Assembly (NCBI RefSeq): GCF_001894865.1
Contig: NZ_BCXA01000048.1
Coordinates: 1-57,487 of the forward strand
Origin: Rhodococcus maanshanensis NBRC 100610
GTDB lineage: Bacteria > Actinomycetota > Actinomycetes > Mycobacteriales > Mycobacteriaceae
Length of the DNA: 57,487 nt
Reading direction: 5' to 3'
Below are positions 9,578 through 18,731 of this stretch, piece after piece (the stretch's first letter is position 1; every line of letters starts with the position of its first letter). Under the pieces are notes generated by a model. That model saw only the letters and a program-made list of their open reading frames with translations. It was not told the DNA's origin and made no database searches. The position numbers and the translations under genes were made by a program.

Positions 9578-9901
9578 ATGACTGAATTTTCGGCCGTGAC
9601 CGAGGGCATCCGCGCCTACGGCGCGACGGCCTCGTCGATGGCGGCGCAGGTCGAGACCGCCGCGCTCGGAACGGCGGCCGCCGGCCCCGTCCTGCTCGGC
9701 CCCGCCTTCGGGCTGATCGGCGGCGATTTCGTCGCCGCCTTCGCGGCAGCGCACGGCGGCCACGCGGCCGCGCTGACCGACCTCGCGCGGACACTCGGCA
9801 GCATGAGCGAGGCCGCACACGCGTCTGCCGCGGCGTACGACGCCGCGGACCTCGGCGCGGCCACCGGACTCAGCGCCACCGGCAACGGACTGGAGGCCTG
9901 A
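9578..9901 (+). CDS. EspC/DUF2580-like ESX-associated small protein
   Basis: A 107-aa Ala/Gly-rich, mainly helical protein without a Sec signal. Length, composition and position before an NlpC/P60 protein with an ESX-type N-terminus fit the EspC/DUF2580 group of type VII secretion associated proteins. No clear WXG motif is present. It starts at ATG 9578 and ends two bases before the next ATG, so it is the first gene of a four-gene run. The role as a co-secreted partner of the downstream hydrolase is an inference from context. Confidence 0.6.
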   Translation: MTEFSAVTEGIRAYGATASSMAAQVETAALGTAAAGPVLLGPAFGLIGGDFVAAFAAAHGGHAAALTDLARTLGSMSEAAHASAAAYDAADLGAATGLSATGNGLEA

Positions 9902-9903
9902 GC

Positions 9904-11121
9904 ATGATCGGGATCGATCTCCTCGCCCGCCCCATCATCGAACTCGTGGACACCTTCGGCACCGGCGTGATGCCGTCGGGCGGGCCTGCCGATGCCATGA
10001 AGATCGCCTCGATCGCGCTGGACTCCGCGTACGCCATCGGCAAACTCGGCATCGCCGAACTGGGCGGCGTGTGGACCGGCGTCGCGTCCGACGCCGCCGT
10101 GGCCAAGGCGGACCAGGCCCAGGCCCAGCAGGTTCAGCTCTCCGACAGGGGAACCGAGATCGCCGGTGTCCTCACGGCCGCCTCCCACGACGTGAACACC
10201 GGGATGGTCGAGCTCGAGGGCATCCTGCAGTCGTTCATCTCGGTCGCCGTCGCGGCGGGCCCAACGCTCACCACCCCGCCCGGCCAGATCATGATCATCG
10301 CCGCCGCGATCGATCACCTCTCCCGGGGGCTGACGGTGGTCGCCCGGGTCCGCGCCGAACTGACCGCGCACACCGCGAAGATGACGGCGCTGACCGTGCC
10401 CGAGCAGTCGACGGATCCCGCCGATCCCGGTGCCGCGCAGGCCTCGATCCGCCCAACGGCATCCGCGGGCGCAGGCACCACGCCCGCGTCCTCGCTGCAG
10501 CAGCGCGGCGACGCCTTCAGCGGCTTCGGCAACAGCTTCGGCAACGCCGCCTCGTCCGCGTCCGGCAACGGTTACTCCGGCTTCAGCGGCGCGATGGGCC
10601 AGACCGGACGCGGGCTCGGCGGCGGCAACCCGCTCGGGCGGGGCTCGGGCACCGCTCCCCCCGAGATCGGCAAGTCCCCCACCCGCCGGCGAACCGGCAG
10701 CAGCTCGGACTCGCTTGGCAGCAGCGAGGGGGTCGAGATCTTCCTGCCCGACGGCAGCACGGCGATGGCGCCGAACCGCGAGGCCGCGGACGCGGTCCGC
10801 AACGCGCTCAGCCAGCAGGGCGTGCCCTACGAGTGGGGTGGCACCACACCAGGACAGGGCCTGGACTGCTCCGGGCTCACCCAGTGGGCGTACGGCGAGG
10901 CAGGCGTGGAGATCCCCCGGCTCGCCCAGGAACAGAGCGTTGGCATCCCCGTGGGCCAGTCCGACCTGCAGCCCGGTGACCTCGCGGTCTGGGACGGCCA
11001 CGTCGCGATGGTGATCGGAAACGGTCAGATGGTCGAGGCAGGGGATCCGGTGCAGGTGAGCTCGGTCCGCACCGAGAACATCGGCATGGGCTTCCACGGC
11101 TTCTACAGGCCGACCGAATGA
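9904..11121 (+). CDS. NlpC/P60 peptidoglycan hydrolase with ESX-type N-terminal domain
   Basis: A 405-aa protein in three parts. Residues 1-165 are helical with GVWTG near 56-60, resembling WXG100/DUF2580 secretion domains. Residues 166-290 form a Gly/Ser/Pro-rich linker. Residues 293-405 are an NlpC/P60 cysteine peptidase domain. The catalytic residues are visible: C322 (GLDCSGLTQW), H366 (WDGHVAMVIG) and E378 (NGQMVEAGD), the same Cys-His-Glu triad as mycobacterial RipA. It should cut D-Glu-mDAP bonds in peptidoglycan after export. There is no Sec signal peptide, so a type VII route is likely but inferred. Its stop overlaps the next start (ATGA). Confidence 0.85.
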   Translation: MIGIDLLARPIIELVDTFGTGVMPSGGPADAMKIASIALDSAYAIGKLGIAELGGVWTGVASDAAVAKADQAQAQQVQLSDRGTEIAGVLTAASHDVNTGMVELEGILQSFISVAVAAGPTLTTPPGQIMIIAAAIDHLSRGLTVVARVRAELTAHTAKMTALTVPEQSTDPADPGAAQASIRPTASAGAGTTPASSLQQRGDAFSGFGNSFGNAASSASGNGYSGFSGAMGQTGRGLGGGNPLGRGSGTAPPEIGKSPTRRRTGSSSDSLGSSEGVEIFLPDGSTAMAPNREAADAVRNALSQQGVPYEWGGTTPGQGLDCSGLTQWAYGEAGVEIPRLAQEQSVGIPVGQSDLQPGDLAVWDGHVAMVIGNGQMVEAGDPVQVSSVRTENIGMGFHGFYRPTE

Positions 11122-11450
11122 GCGCCGACGAGGTCGCGGTGGCGACAGTGGCAAACCGCGCCGGAACCATCACCGTGCGCGCAACCGATCAGGGCCTGCC
11201 CCTGGCGATCCACATCGACCGGCGCGAACTCCGTTACGGCGGAACGCAACTGGCCGCCTTGATCCTCGAGGTCTGCACGCGCGCCGCGGCGGAGGCGAAG
11301 GTCCGCAGGCGCGCCGACCTGACCGAGCAGGGCGTGCCTGCCGAGGTGCTCGACGCGCTCGGCCTGCCGACCAGGAACGAGTTGGCCGCCCGCCACGATG
11401 TGGAGGACGAGGAAGACGCCGCCCCCACCAGTTGGATGCGGCAGCTGTGA
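11118..11450 (+). CDS. YbaB/EbfC-like small protein
   Basis: A 110-aa protein with a short beta-rich start, GTITVRATDQGLPLAIHID, followed by a long helix around LILEVCTRAAAEAKVRRRADL. This arrangement fits the YbaB/EbfC family that often accompanies ESX effector genes in actinobacteria. No specific function can be read. It overlaps the NlpC/P60 stop and the GTG of the next gene by 4 bases each, so all are translationally coupled. Confidence 0.6.
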   Translation: MSADEVAVATVANRAGTITVRATDQGLPLAIHIDRRELRYGGTQLAALILEVCTRAAAEAKVRRRADLTEQGVPAEVLDALGLPTRNELAARHDVEDEEDAAPTSWMRQL

Positions 11451-11758
11451 GCGTGAACAGCGGGCACGAGATGGACCTCGTCGTCGAACGTGCCATCGAC
11501 CGGGCCAACCACCTCGAGGACGCGCTGCACGACCTCACCCGGGCCAGGGCCCGGGTGACCCACGACTCGGGTCTGGTCAGCGTCCAGGTCGACGAGAACG
11601 GCGGGATGAGCGGCCTGTGGATCTCCGAGTCGATCGCCCATGTCGACTCCCGTGAACTGGCGGCGATGATCACCGCGACCGCGGCAAGGGCCGCCCAGAT
11701 GGTGGCCGACCGCCGGGAACAGATACTGGCGTCGCTCCAGGCCTCGTTCACCGACTAG
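11447..11758 (+). CDS. YbaB/EbfC DNA-binding family protein
   Basis: A 103-aa protein: N-terminal helix (EMDLVVERAIDRANHLEDAL), a beta hairpin (GLVSVQVDENGGMSGLWIS) and a C-terminal helix (SRELAAMITATAARAAQMVADRR). This is the YbaB/EbfC nucleoid-associated fold, which forms dimers. I chose the GTG at 11447, overlapping the preceding TGA as GTGA. A second YbaB-like protein next to the first suggests a heteromeric pair serving the ESX-linked hydrolase gene. Confidence 0.68.
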   Translation: MSVNSGHEMDLVVERAIDRANHLEDALHDLTRARARVTHDSGLVSVQVDENGGMSGLWISESIAHVDSRELAAMITATAARAAQMVADRREQILASLQASFTD

Positions 11759-11761
11759 GCT
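11756..11761 (+). promoter_or_regulatory. -10 box (TAGGCT) overlapping the upstream stop codon
   Basis: The TAG stop of the YbaB gene is the first half of TAGGCT (TANNNT), with 7 bases before the ATG at 11769 and no Shine-Dalgarno. This suggests the acidic protein gene has its own leaderless promoter. Confidence 0.45.
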
Positions 11762-11768
11762 GCCAGCC

Positions 11769-13037
11769 ATGGCAGGAGACATCGTCCCGATCCAGCTCGG
11801 TCTCACCGATGGTGACCTCGTCACGCTGTGGGCTCCCCGGTGGCGCGAGGGGGACGACGAGTGGGAGGCCTTCCTCGGCCACGACGAGGACCTGTACGCC
11901 TTCGAGTCGGTCGCCGAACTGGCCGCGTTCACCCGCACCAACTCGGACAACGACCTGGTCGAGCACCCGTCCTGGTCGACGTTGTCGGCCCTGGGTGCCT
12001 CGGAGCTGGAACCCGACGAGACGCACGTCTACGACCTGGTGGGGGTGCCCGAGCTCGCCGCGGGAGATCCGGACGCCCTCACCATCGCCGAACTCGAGGA
12101 GACCCTCGAGATGGTGCGCACGATCGGCGAGGTGTGCGAGCTCGAGACCGTCACCAAGTTCTTCGGCGGCCATCCCGTCCTCGGGGCGCTCTCCGGCGGG
12201 GAGAACGCCTTCGCCGGTCGCGAGGGCGAGGAGCTGTGGATCCAGATCGGCACCGCGGTCGCCGGTGGCTGGGACGATGTGCTCGACGCGATCGACGCGA
12301 TCGTCGCGACCCCCGAGGTCGACCAGGCCGCCGTCTCCGTCGCCGAAGCCGAAATCCTTGCCGCCGAAGAGAACATCGTCGACGCGGAGGACGCCGCTGA
12401 AGAGTCCGATGAGGACGACGAGCTCGAGTTCATGACGGTGGACCTCGACGACGACACCGTCGACCCGATCGCCCTTGCCGCGGAGGACGAGTCGTTCTGG
12501 GCATCCGTCGGCATCGACCCGATCAAGATCATCACCTCGGGCGCCGTGTACTACACGCTGCGGTGCTACCTCGACGACGAGCCGATCTTCCTCGGCAGGT
12601 CGGGCCGGATCCTGGTCTTCACCTCCGAGCGCGCGCTCGCCCGCTACCTGGCCGACAACCACGACCACGACCTCGCACAGGTGAGCACCTACACGGACGT
12701 GCAGACCGCCGCGGTCGACGGCGCGCTCGAGATCGAGGTCACCGACGAGAACGTCTACGTGTTGCCCGGCCTCGCGGACGATCTCGCGCAGGGACCCAAG
12801 TCGGTCGACGCCGACCAGCTCGATCTTGCGGTCGAACTGTTCACCGACGCAGCCGATTACGCAGATGACGAGTCCACCGAGCAGGCCCTCGCGGCCTCCA
12901 CCCCGCTCGGTTGGTACGTCTCGTACACGCTCAACCCCGACCCCAGCCGACTGGCGCCGAACCCGCCGTTCGACGCCGAGTCGGAGGCATGGCGGGCGCT
13001 CGAGCGCGAGTTCGAAGCGCGCCTGCGCGTCGAGTGA
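11769..13037 (+). CDS. Conserved acidic actinobacterial protein (Rv3311-like)
   Basis: A 422-aa strongly acidic protein of unknown function. Two related halves seem present: 1-180 (VTLWAPRWREGDDEWEAFLG ... YAFESVAELAAF) and 240-420 (TLRCYLDDEPIFLGRSGRIL ... VFTSERALARYL), each pairing a beta-rich strand set with a helix. They are joined by a Glu/Asp/Ala-rich, probably disordered linker at about 185-235. Size and place (between the upp region and add) match M. tuberculosis Rv3311. Some databases call relatives primosomal protein, but nothing in the sequence supports that. Probably cytoplasmic. Confidence 0.7.
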   Translation: MAGDIVPIQLGLTDGDLVTLWAPRWREGDDEWEAFLGHDEDLYAFESVAELAAFTRTNSDNDLVEHPSWSTLSALGASELEPDETHVYDLVGVPELAAGDPDALTIAELEETLEMVRTIGEVCELETVTKFFGGHPVLGALSGGENAFAGREGEELWIQIGTAVAGGWDDVLDAIDAIVATPEVDQAAVSVAEAEILAAEENIVDAEDAAEESDEDDELEFMTVDLDDDTVDPIALAAEDESFWASVGIDPIKIITSGAVYYTLRCYLDDEPIFLGRSGRILVFTSERALARYLADNHDHDLAQVSTYTDVQTAAVDGALEIEVTDENVYVLPGLADDLAQGPKSVDADQLDLAVELFTDAADYADDESTEQALAASTPLGWYVSYTLNPDPSRLAPNPPFDAESEAWRALEREFEARLRVE

Positions 13038-13043
13038 CCGGCG

Positions 13044-14135
13044 CTAGCCGATCAGCACCGCATAGCCGGGCTTGACCACCTCGTCGATCAGGCGCAGCCG
13101 ATCGGGGAACGGGATGAAGGCGGACTTCATCGCGTTGATCGTGAACCGCTCCAGGTCGCTCCAGCCGTAGCCGAACGTCGTGACCAGCTTCAGCATCTCC
13201 TCGCTCATGCTGGTCGCGCTCATCAGCCGGTTGTCGGTGTTCACCGTGACGCGGAAGCGCTCCCTCGCCAGCAGGTCGAACGGGTGCTTCTCCAGGCTCT
13301 CCACCGCACCGGTCTGCACATTCGAACTCGGGCACAGCTCCAACGGGATGCGCTTGTCCCGCACGTAGTTCGCGAGCCGGCCCAGGCTCGCGGTGCCGTC
13401 CGAGGCCACGGTGATGTCGTCGGTGATCCGCACCCCGTGGCCGAGCCGATCCGCGCCGCAGAACGCGATGGCCTCGTGGATGGACGGCAGCCCGAACGCC
13501 TCGCCCGCGTGGATGGTGAAGTGCGCGTTGCTCGTCCGCATGTACTCGAATGCGTCGAGATGCCTGCTCGGCGGGTGCCCGGCCTCGGCGCCCGCAATGT
13601 CGAACCCGACCACCCCGCGGTCCCGGAACCGCACGGCCAGTTCCGCGATCTCCCGCGACCTGGCGGCGTGCCGCATGGCGGTGAGCAGGCAGCCGATCCG
13701 GATCTCGCGTCCGAGTTCGCGGGCCGCGGCCACGCCCTCCTCGAACCCGAGCAGCGTGTGGTGCACCACCTCGTCGAGGCTCAGCCCCGCCTCCAGGTGC
13801 TGTTCAGGGGCGAACCTCACCTCGGCGTAGACCACCGAGTCCGCGGCCAGGTCCTCGGCGCACTCCCTGGCCACCCGGGCGAGTCCCTCCTGGGTCTGCA
13901 TCACCGCGACCGTGTGCTCGAAGGTCTCCAGATAGCGCACCAGGGAACCGCTGCCCGCGGCCTCGGCGAACCACTGGGCCAGCGAGTCGGCGTCGTCGGC
14001 GGGCAGGGCGTCGTAGCCGACCTGATGGGCCAGCTCGAGTACGGTGGCCGGCCGCAGTCCCCCGTCCAGGTGATCGTGCAGCAGTGCCTTGGGCGCGGTC
14101 CTGATGTGTGGGAGATCGAGCGGTGTCGGGCTCAT
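13044..14135 (-). CDS. add: Adenosine deaminase
   Basis: A 363-aa zinc amidohydrolase converting (deoxy)adenosine to (deoxy)inosine. Zinc ligands are in [12 protein letters not shown] (about residues 18-29), the His of [10 protein letters not shown] near 201, and Asp in [13 protein letters not shown] near 300. HAGE supplies the catalytic Glu and GHG near 230 the base-binding His. Full length. The ATG at 14135 overlaps the deoA stop (ATGA), so it is the third gene of the cdd-deoA-add operon. Convergent with the acidic-protein gene. Confidence 0.93.
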   Translation of the reverse strand: MSPTPLDLPHIRTAPKALLHDHLDGGLRPATVLELAHQVGYDALPADDADSLAQWFAEAAGSGSLVRYLETFEHTVAVMQTQEGLARVARECAEDLAADSVVYAEVRFAPEQHLEAGLSLDEVVHHTLLGFEEGVAAARELGREIRIGCLLTAMRHAARSREIAELAVRFRDRGVVGFDIAGAEAGHPPSRHLDAFEYMRTSNAHFTIHAGEAFGLPSIHEAIAFCGADRLGHGVRITDDITVASDGTASLGRLANYVRDKRIPLELCPSSNVQTGAVESLEKHPFDLLARERFRVTVNTDNRLMSATSMSEEMLKLVTTFGYGWSDLERFTINAMKSAFIPFPDRLRLIDEVVKPGYAVLIG

Positions 14136-15433
14136 GCTCCGACGCTAGACCCGCTCAGGCCGATCCGCTCGAAGACCAGCGCCGTCGACGGCGGCGTGTC
14201 GCCGACGCCCCACGCGTCCGCCAACGCGGCCAGCGCCGGTTCGAACAGGCGCGGGGTGTCGCTGTACAGCGTGAACAGCGGCTGGCCCGCGGCGATCGTC
14301 TCGCCCGGTTTGGCGTGCCAGCGCACTCCGGCCCCGGCCTGCACGGCCTGGCCCTGACGCTCGCGGCCGGCGCCGAGCCGCCAGGCCGCGACACCGACGG
14401 CCATGGCGTCGAGCCGGGTCAGCACGCCGGACTCGGTCGCCCGCACGACCTCGTGATGGCGGGCGGCCGGCAGGGCTGCGCGTGGGTCCCCGCCCTGCGC
14501 GCGGACCATCGACCGCCAGCGATCCATCGCCCGCCCGTCGCGCAGCGCCCGCTCCGGGTCGATCCCGTCGATGCCAGCCGCCGCGAGCATCTCCCGCGCG
14601 AGCGTCAGCGTCAGTTCCACCACATCGGCTGGTCCGCCGCCCGCGAGCACCTCCAGTGACTCCGCCACCTCGAGGGCGTTGCCCGCGGTGTTGCCGAGCG
14701 GGCTGTCCATCGCGGTGAGCAGGGCGACCGTGCGGACCCCGGCGTCCGCTCCGAGATCGACCATCGTGGAGGCCAATTCGCGCGCGTCGTCGAGGTTCTT
14801 CATGAAGGCGCCGGAGCCGACCTTGACATCGAGCACCAGCGCACCGGTCCCCTCCGCGATCTTCTTGCTCATGATCGAGCTGGCGATCAGCGGGATGGAT
14901 TCGACGGTGCCGGTCACATCGCGCAGCGCGTAGAGCTTCCGGTCCGCGGGTGCCAGCCCGGAGCCTGCGGCGCACACCACCGCGCCGACCTCGGGGTCCG
15001 CCAGGATCGAGTGGATCTCCTCGGCCCCGAGGTCCGCTCGCCAGCCAGGAATCGACTCGAGCTTGTCGAGGGTGCCCCCGGTGTGGCCGAGGCCGCGCCC
15101 GGACAGTTGCGGGACCGCAGCGCCGCAGGCCGCGACCAACGGAGCCAGCGGGAGGGTGATCTTGTCGCCGACACCGCCGGTCGAGTGCTTGTCCACCGTC
15201 GGCCTGCGCAGGCGCGAGAAGTCCATCCGTCCGCCCGAGGCGACCATCGCATCGGTCCATGCGGCGGTTTCCGCCCTGGTGAGTCCGCGGAAGACGATCG
15301 CCATGGCCAACGCCGACATCTGCTCGTCTGCGACCTCGCCCCTGGTGTACGCGTCGATGACCCAGTGGATCTGCGCCGCGCTGAGCTCACCGCCGTCCCG
15401 CTTGGCTGTGATGATGGAAACGGGATCGGTCAT
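14132..15433 (-). CDS. deoA: Thymidine phosphorylase
   Basis: A 433-aa pyrimidine nucleoside phosphorylase, making base and deoxyribose 1-phosphate. The family signature [21 protein letters not shown] is clear around residues 108-128, and [11 protein letters not shown] near 81 binds phosphate. [25 protein letters not shown] near 165-190 contributes the pyrimidine-site Arg/Ser/Lys. The glycosyl-transferase helical domain is N-terminal. The start overlaps the cdd stop and the stop overlaps add. The pathway with cdd and pmmB/punA would feed deoxyribose phosphate into central metabolism. Confidence 0.94.
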   Translation of the reverse strand: MTDPVSIITAKRDGGELSAAQIHWVIDAYTRGEVADEQMSALAMAIVFRGLTRAETAAWTDAMVASGGRMDFSRLRRPTVDKHSTGGVGDKITLPLAPLVAACGAAVPQLSGRGLGHTGGTLDKLESIPGWRADLGAEEIHSILADPEVGAVVCAAGSGLAPADRKLYALRDVTGTVESIPLIASSIMSKKIAEGTGALVLDVKVGSGAFMKNLDDARELASTMVDLGADAGVRTVALLTAMDSPLGNTAGNALEVAESLEVLAGGGPADVVELTLTLAREMLAAAGIDGIDPERALRDGRAMDRWRSMVRAQGGDPRAALPAARHHEVVRATESGVLTRLDAMAVGVAAWRLGAGRERQGQAVQAGAGVRWHAKPGETIAAGQPLFTLYSDTPRLFEPALAALADAWGVGDTPPSTALVFERIGLSGSSVGA

Positions 15434-15849
15434 GACCTCGACCCCCGGTCCTGTCGCACCCGGTCCAGGTCCTGCGGACCGAAAGCCGCAGGCAGGAGCT
15501 CCGCGAGCGGCACGGGCCCGCCGGGAGCGTCGACCAGGAGGCCGCCCCCGCCGTGCTCGAGCAGGAGCTGTCGGCAGCGCCCGCACGGCATCAGCGTCTG
15601 CCCACTGCCGTCCCGGCAGCTGAAGGCGACAAGGGCGCCGCCGCCCGAGGAGTGCAAGTTACTGACCAGTCCACATTCGGCGCACAGGCCCAGTCCGTAT
15701 GAGACATTTTCCACATTGCATCCGACGACAATTCGTCCATCGTCGACCAGCGCCGCCGCTCCCACCGGGAACCCGGAGTACGGCGCGTAGGCGGATCTCA
15801 TGGCGCGATCAGCATTGTCGCGCAACGTTTTCCAATCAATTTCGGCCAC
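15430..15849 (-). CDS. cdd: Cytidine deaminase
   Basis: A 139-aa tetrameric-type cytidine deaminase (cytidine to uridine). YAPYSGFPVGAA near residue 19 and CNVENVSYGLGLCAE near 44-58 carry the substrate Asn/Glu, the first zinc Cys and the catalytic Glu. MPCGRCRQLL near 87 gives the two further zinc cysteines. I selected the GTG at 15849, with AGGA 9 bases upstream, giving the usual family length. The open frame extends 38 codons further without a credible start. First gene of the cdd-deoA-add operon. Confidence 0.9.
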   Translation of the reverse strand: MAEIDWKTLRDNADRAMRSAYAPYSGFPVGAAALVDDGRIVVGCNVENVSYGLGLCAECGLVSNLHSSGGGALVAFSCRDGSGQTLMPCGRCRQLLLEHGGGGLLVDAPGGPVPLAELLPAAFGPQDLDRVRQDRGSRS

Positions 15850-15913
15850 GGTGAGCCATCCTGGCACGCCCACTGAATGGATGCAGAAGATCCCCGGAAC
15901 GGCCCCTGCGGCC

Positions 15914-15932
15914 ATTGGACAGGCAAACCTAA
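15914..15932. promoter_or_regulatory. Iron-box-like (DtxR/IdeR) site between cdd and sdhC
   Basis: The 19-mer ATTGGACAGGCAAACCTAA matches the DtxR/IdeR consensus TTAGGTTAGSCTAACCTAA at 14 of 19 positions by eye, with the right half nearly perfect. It lies about 190 bases before sdhC and 65 before cdd. Control of the Fe-S-rich succinate dehydrogenase by iron would make sense, but the site is unproven. Confidence 0.4.
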
Positions 15933-16117
15933 GAAGCTCGCCACCCCTTCGTACGAACCGCATCTCGAATTAGTTCCCCGATTGGACGGGGATTACAGTT
16001 CAGGAAGTCGGTTCAGGTACACGTCGCGCCAAGGCTGAAAACTCCAGGGTCGTCCCAGATGAAACAGCCAAACGGGGTGCGACACGTCCACCAAAGACGT
16101 TGGAGGCACAGCACTCG

Positions 16118-16522
16118 ATGAGTAGCACGACTGAAGCCGCTCCGGCGAAGGAGCGCACACGGTCGCTATACCGGGGCGACCCCGGCATGTGGTCCTGGGT
16201 TCTACACCGGATCACCGGAGTCGCGACATTCTTCTTTCTCTTCGTCCACGTTCTCGACACCGCACTGGTGCGAGTCAACCCGGACACCTACGACCGGGTC
16301 ATCGAGACCTACAAGAACCCGCTCGTCGGGCTCATGGAGCTCGCCCTGGTCGCGATGGTTCTGTACCACGCACTCAACGGCGTCCGCGTGATGCTCGTGG
16401 ACTTCTGGTCGAAGGGTCCGCAGTACCAGCGCCCGATGCTCTGGATCATCATCGCCATCTGGTTCGTCGTGATGATTCCCGGCGCCGGTCGCATCTTCTA
16501 CAACATGTTTGCGGGGCACTGA
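16118..16522 (+). CDS. sdhC: Succinate dehydrogenase cytochrome b556 subunit
   Basis: A 134-aa integral membrane subunit that anchors succinate dehydrogenase and binds heme b. SWVLHRITGVATFFFLFVHV (about 27-46) is the first membrane helix with the family Ser/His/Arg, followed by YHALNGVRVMLVDF and a third helix ending GAGRIFYNMF. ATG 16118 is preceded by GGAGG. It opens the operon sdhC-D-A-B with a 268-base upstream region shared with cdd. Confidence 0.92.
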   Translation: MSSTTEAAPAKERTRSLYRGDPGMWSWVLHRITGVATFFFLFVHVLDTALVRVNPDTYDRVIETYKNPLVGLMELALVAMVLYHALNGVRVMLVDFWSKGPQYQRPMLWIIIAIWFVVMIPGAGRIFYNMFAGH

Positions 16523-16523
16523 C

Positions 16524-16964
16524 ATGACTGAAGCCAAGACTCTCGGCACGTCCTACGACCGTCCCGCCAGCCTGGAGAACCCGCGCTCGCCGCGTCGCGC
16601 CGCGAAGAACAACTTCGAGCTCTACGCGTGGCTGTTCATGCGCCTGTCCGGACTCGCGCTGATCGTGCTGGTCCTGGGCCACCTGTTCATCATGCTGATG
16701 GTGGACAGCGGCGTGCACCGCATCAACTTCGCGTTCGTCGCGGGTCGCTGGTCCAGCCCGTTCTGGCAGTTCTGGGACCTCACCATGCTCTGGCTCGCCC
16801 AGCTGCACGGCGGCAACGGCCTGCGCACCGTGATCGCGGACTACTCGCGCAAGGACTCGACGCGCTTCTGGCTCAACACGCTTCTCGTGGTGTCGATGAT
16901 CCTGATCATGGGCCTGGGCACCTACGTCATCTTCACCTTCGACCCCAATATCGTCGCGAGCTAG
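16524..16964 (+). CDS. sdhD: Succinate dehydrogenase hydrophobic anchor subunit
   Basis: A 146-aa second membrane anchor with three predicted membrane helices: YAWLFMRLSGLALIVLVLGH near 34-53, the PFWQFWDLTMLWLAQLHGGNG segment near 80-100, and LNTLLVVSMILIMGLGTYVI near the C-terminus. His and Arg in the first helix and around LHGGNGLR are candidates for heme and quinone contact. It begins one base after the sdhC stop. Confidence 0.9.
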   Translation: MTEAKTLGTSYDRPASLENPRSPRRAAKNNFELYAWLFMRLSGLALIVLVLGHLFIMLMVDSGVHRINFAFVAGRWSSPFWQFWDLTMLWLAQLHGGNGLRTVIADYSRKDSTRFWLNTLLVVSMILIMGLGTYVIFTFDPNIVAS

Positions 16965-16979
16965 GGGAGCAGAAACTTC

Positions 16980-18731
16980 ATGCAGGAACATCGTTATGAC
17001 GTGGTCATCGTCGGTGCCGGCGGCGCCGGCATGCGCGCCGCCATCGAGGCCGGCCCTCGGGTGCGCACCGCGGTCCTGACCAAGCTCTACCCCACCCGTA
17101 GCCACACCGGTGCGGCCCAGGGCGGCATGTGCGCCGCGCTGGCGAACGTGGAGGAAGACAACTGGGAGTGGCACACCTTCGACACCGTCAAGGGCGGCGA
17201 CTACCTCGCCGACCAGGACGCGGTCGAGATCATGGCCAAGGAAGCCATCGACGCGGTCCTCGACCTCGAGAAGATGGGTCTGCCGTTCAACCGGACCCCC
17301 GAGGGCAAGATCGACCAGCGCCGCTTCGGTGGGCACACCCGTGACCACGGCAAGGCGCCCGTGCGCCGTGCGTGTTACGCCGCGGACCGCACCGGCCACA
17401 TGATCCTGCAGACGCTCTACCAGAACTGCGTCAAGCACGACGTCGAGTTCTTCAACGAGTTCTACGCGCTCGACATCGCGCTCACCGAGACCGAGGACGG
17501 CCCCGTCGCGACGGGTGTCATCGCCTACGAGCTCTCCACCGGCGAGATCCACGTCTTCCATGCCAAGTCCATCGTGTTCGCCACCGGCGGCTCGGGACGC
17601 ATGTACAAGACCACCTCCAACGCCCACACCCTCACCGGTGACGGCATGGGCATCATCTTCCGCAAGGGCCTGCCCCTGGAGGACATGGAGTTCCACCAGT
17701 TCCATCCGACAGGCCTCGCGGGCCTGGGCATCCTGATCTCGGAGGCCGTCCGAGGCGAGGGCGGCATCCTCCGCAACGCGGACGGTGAGCGCTTCATGGA
17801 GCGCTACGCCCCCACCATCAAGGACCTCGCGCCCCGCGACATCGTGGCCCGTTCGATGGTGCTCGAGGTGCTCGAGGGCCGCGGCGCGGGCCCGAACAAG
17901 GACTACGTCTACATCGACGTGACCCACCTCGGCGAGGAGGTGCTCGAGGAGAAGCTCCCCGACATCACCGAGTTCGCCCGCACCTACCTCGGCGTGGACC
18001 CGGTCACCGAGCTGGTGCCCGTGTACCCGACCTGCCACTACGTGATGGGCGGCATCCCCACCAAGATCCGCGGTGAGGTGCTGCGCAACAACGAGGACAT
18101 CGTTCCCGGCCTGTACGCCGCCGGCGAGTGCGCCTGCGTCTCCGTGCACGGCGCGAACCGTCTCGGCACCAACTCGCTGCTCGACATCAACGTGTTCGGC
18201 CGTCGCGCCGGCATCGCGGCCGCCGAGCACGCCGAGAACACCGACTTCGTTGAGCTGCCGGAGAACCCGGCGAAGATGGTCGAGGAGTGGCTCGCGGTCA
18301 TCCTGTCCGACCACGGCACCGAGCGGGTCGCGGACATCCGCACCGAGCTGCAGCAGACCATGGACAACAACGCGTCCGTGTTCCGCACCGAGACCACGCT
18401 GAGCAACGCGCTCAAGGACGTCCGCGCCCTCAAGGAGCGGTACAACCACATCACCGTGCAGGACAAGGGCAAGCGCTACAACAGCGACCTGCTCGAGGCC
18501 GTCGAGCTCGGCTTCCTGCTGGAGATGGCGGAGGTGACCGTCGTCGGCGCGCTCAACCGCAAGGAGTCCCGCGGCGGCCACGCGCGCGAGGACTACCCGG
18601 ACCGCAACGACGCCGAGTACATGCAGCACACCATGGCCTACAAGGAAGGCGACGGTCTGCTCTCCGACATCCGTCTCGACTACAAGCCGGTAGTCATGAC
18701 CCGCTACGAGCCGATGGAGCGTAAGTACTGA
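16980..18731 (+). CDS. sdhA: Succinate dehydrogenase flavoprotein subunit
   Basis: A 583-aa FAD subunit that oxidizes succinate to fumarate. VVIVGAGGAGMRAAIEAG is the FAD Rossmann motif. RSHTGAAQGGMCAAL (about 40-54) carries the His that binds FAD covalently. HTRDHGKAPVRRACYAADRTGH and the HPTGL block are in the active site. CHYVMGGI and GANRLGTNSLLDINVFGRRAG near 390-410 close the flavin site. GGGGAG lies before the ATG. Stop and the sdhB start overlap by one base. Confidence 0.96.
   Translation: MQEHRYDVVIVGAGGAGMRAAIEAGPRVRTAVLTKLYPTRSHTGAAQGGMCAALANVEEDNWEWHTFDTVKGGDYLADQDAVEIMAKEAIDAVLDLEKMGLPFNRTPEGKIDQRRFGGHTRDHGKAPVRRACYAADRTGHMILQTLYQNCVKHDVEFFNEFYALDIALTETEDGPVATGVIAYELSTGEIHVFHAKSIVFATGGSGRMYKTTSNAHTLTGDGMGIIFRKGLPLEDMEFHQFHPTGLAGLGILISEAVRGEGGILRNADGERFMERYAPTIKDLAPRDIVARSMVLEVLEGRGAGPNKDYVYIDVTHLGEEVLEEKLPDITEFARTYLGVDPVTELVPVYPTCHYVMGGIPTKIRGEVLRNNEDIVPGLYAAGECACVSVHGANRLGTNSLLDINVFGRRAGIAAAEHAENTDFVELPENPAKMVEEWLAVILSDHGTERVADIRTELQQTMDNNASVFRTETTLSNALKDVRALKERYNHITVQDKGKRYNSDLLEAVELGFLLEMAEVTVVGALNRKESRGGHAREDYPDRNDAEYMQHTMAYKEGDGLLSDIRLDYKPVVMTRYEPMERKY

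Noticed and set aside
9904-11121. Loss of the third catalytic residue in the NlpC/P60 domain (Glu instead of His)
   Set aside because: RipA of mycobacteria uses Cys-His-Glu with Glu in the same NGQM-E context, so the enzyme looks intact.
13044-15849. Divergent promoter elements with a riboswitch before cdd/sdhC
   Set aside because: The 268-base region holds a short TCCCC/GGGGA repeat and the iron-box-like site but no conserved riboswitch architecture that I can identify.
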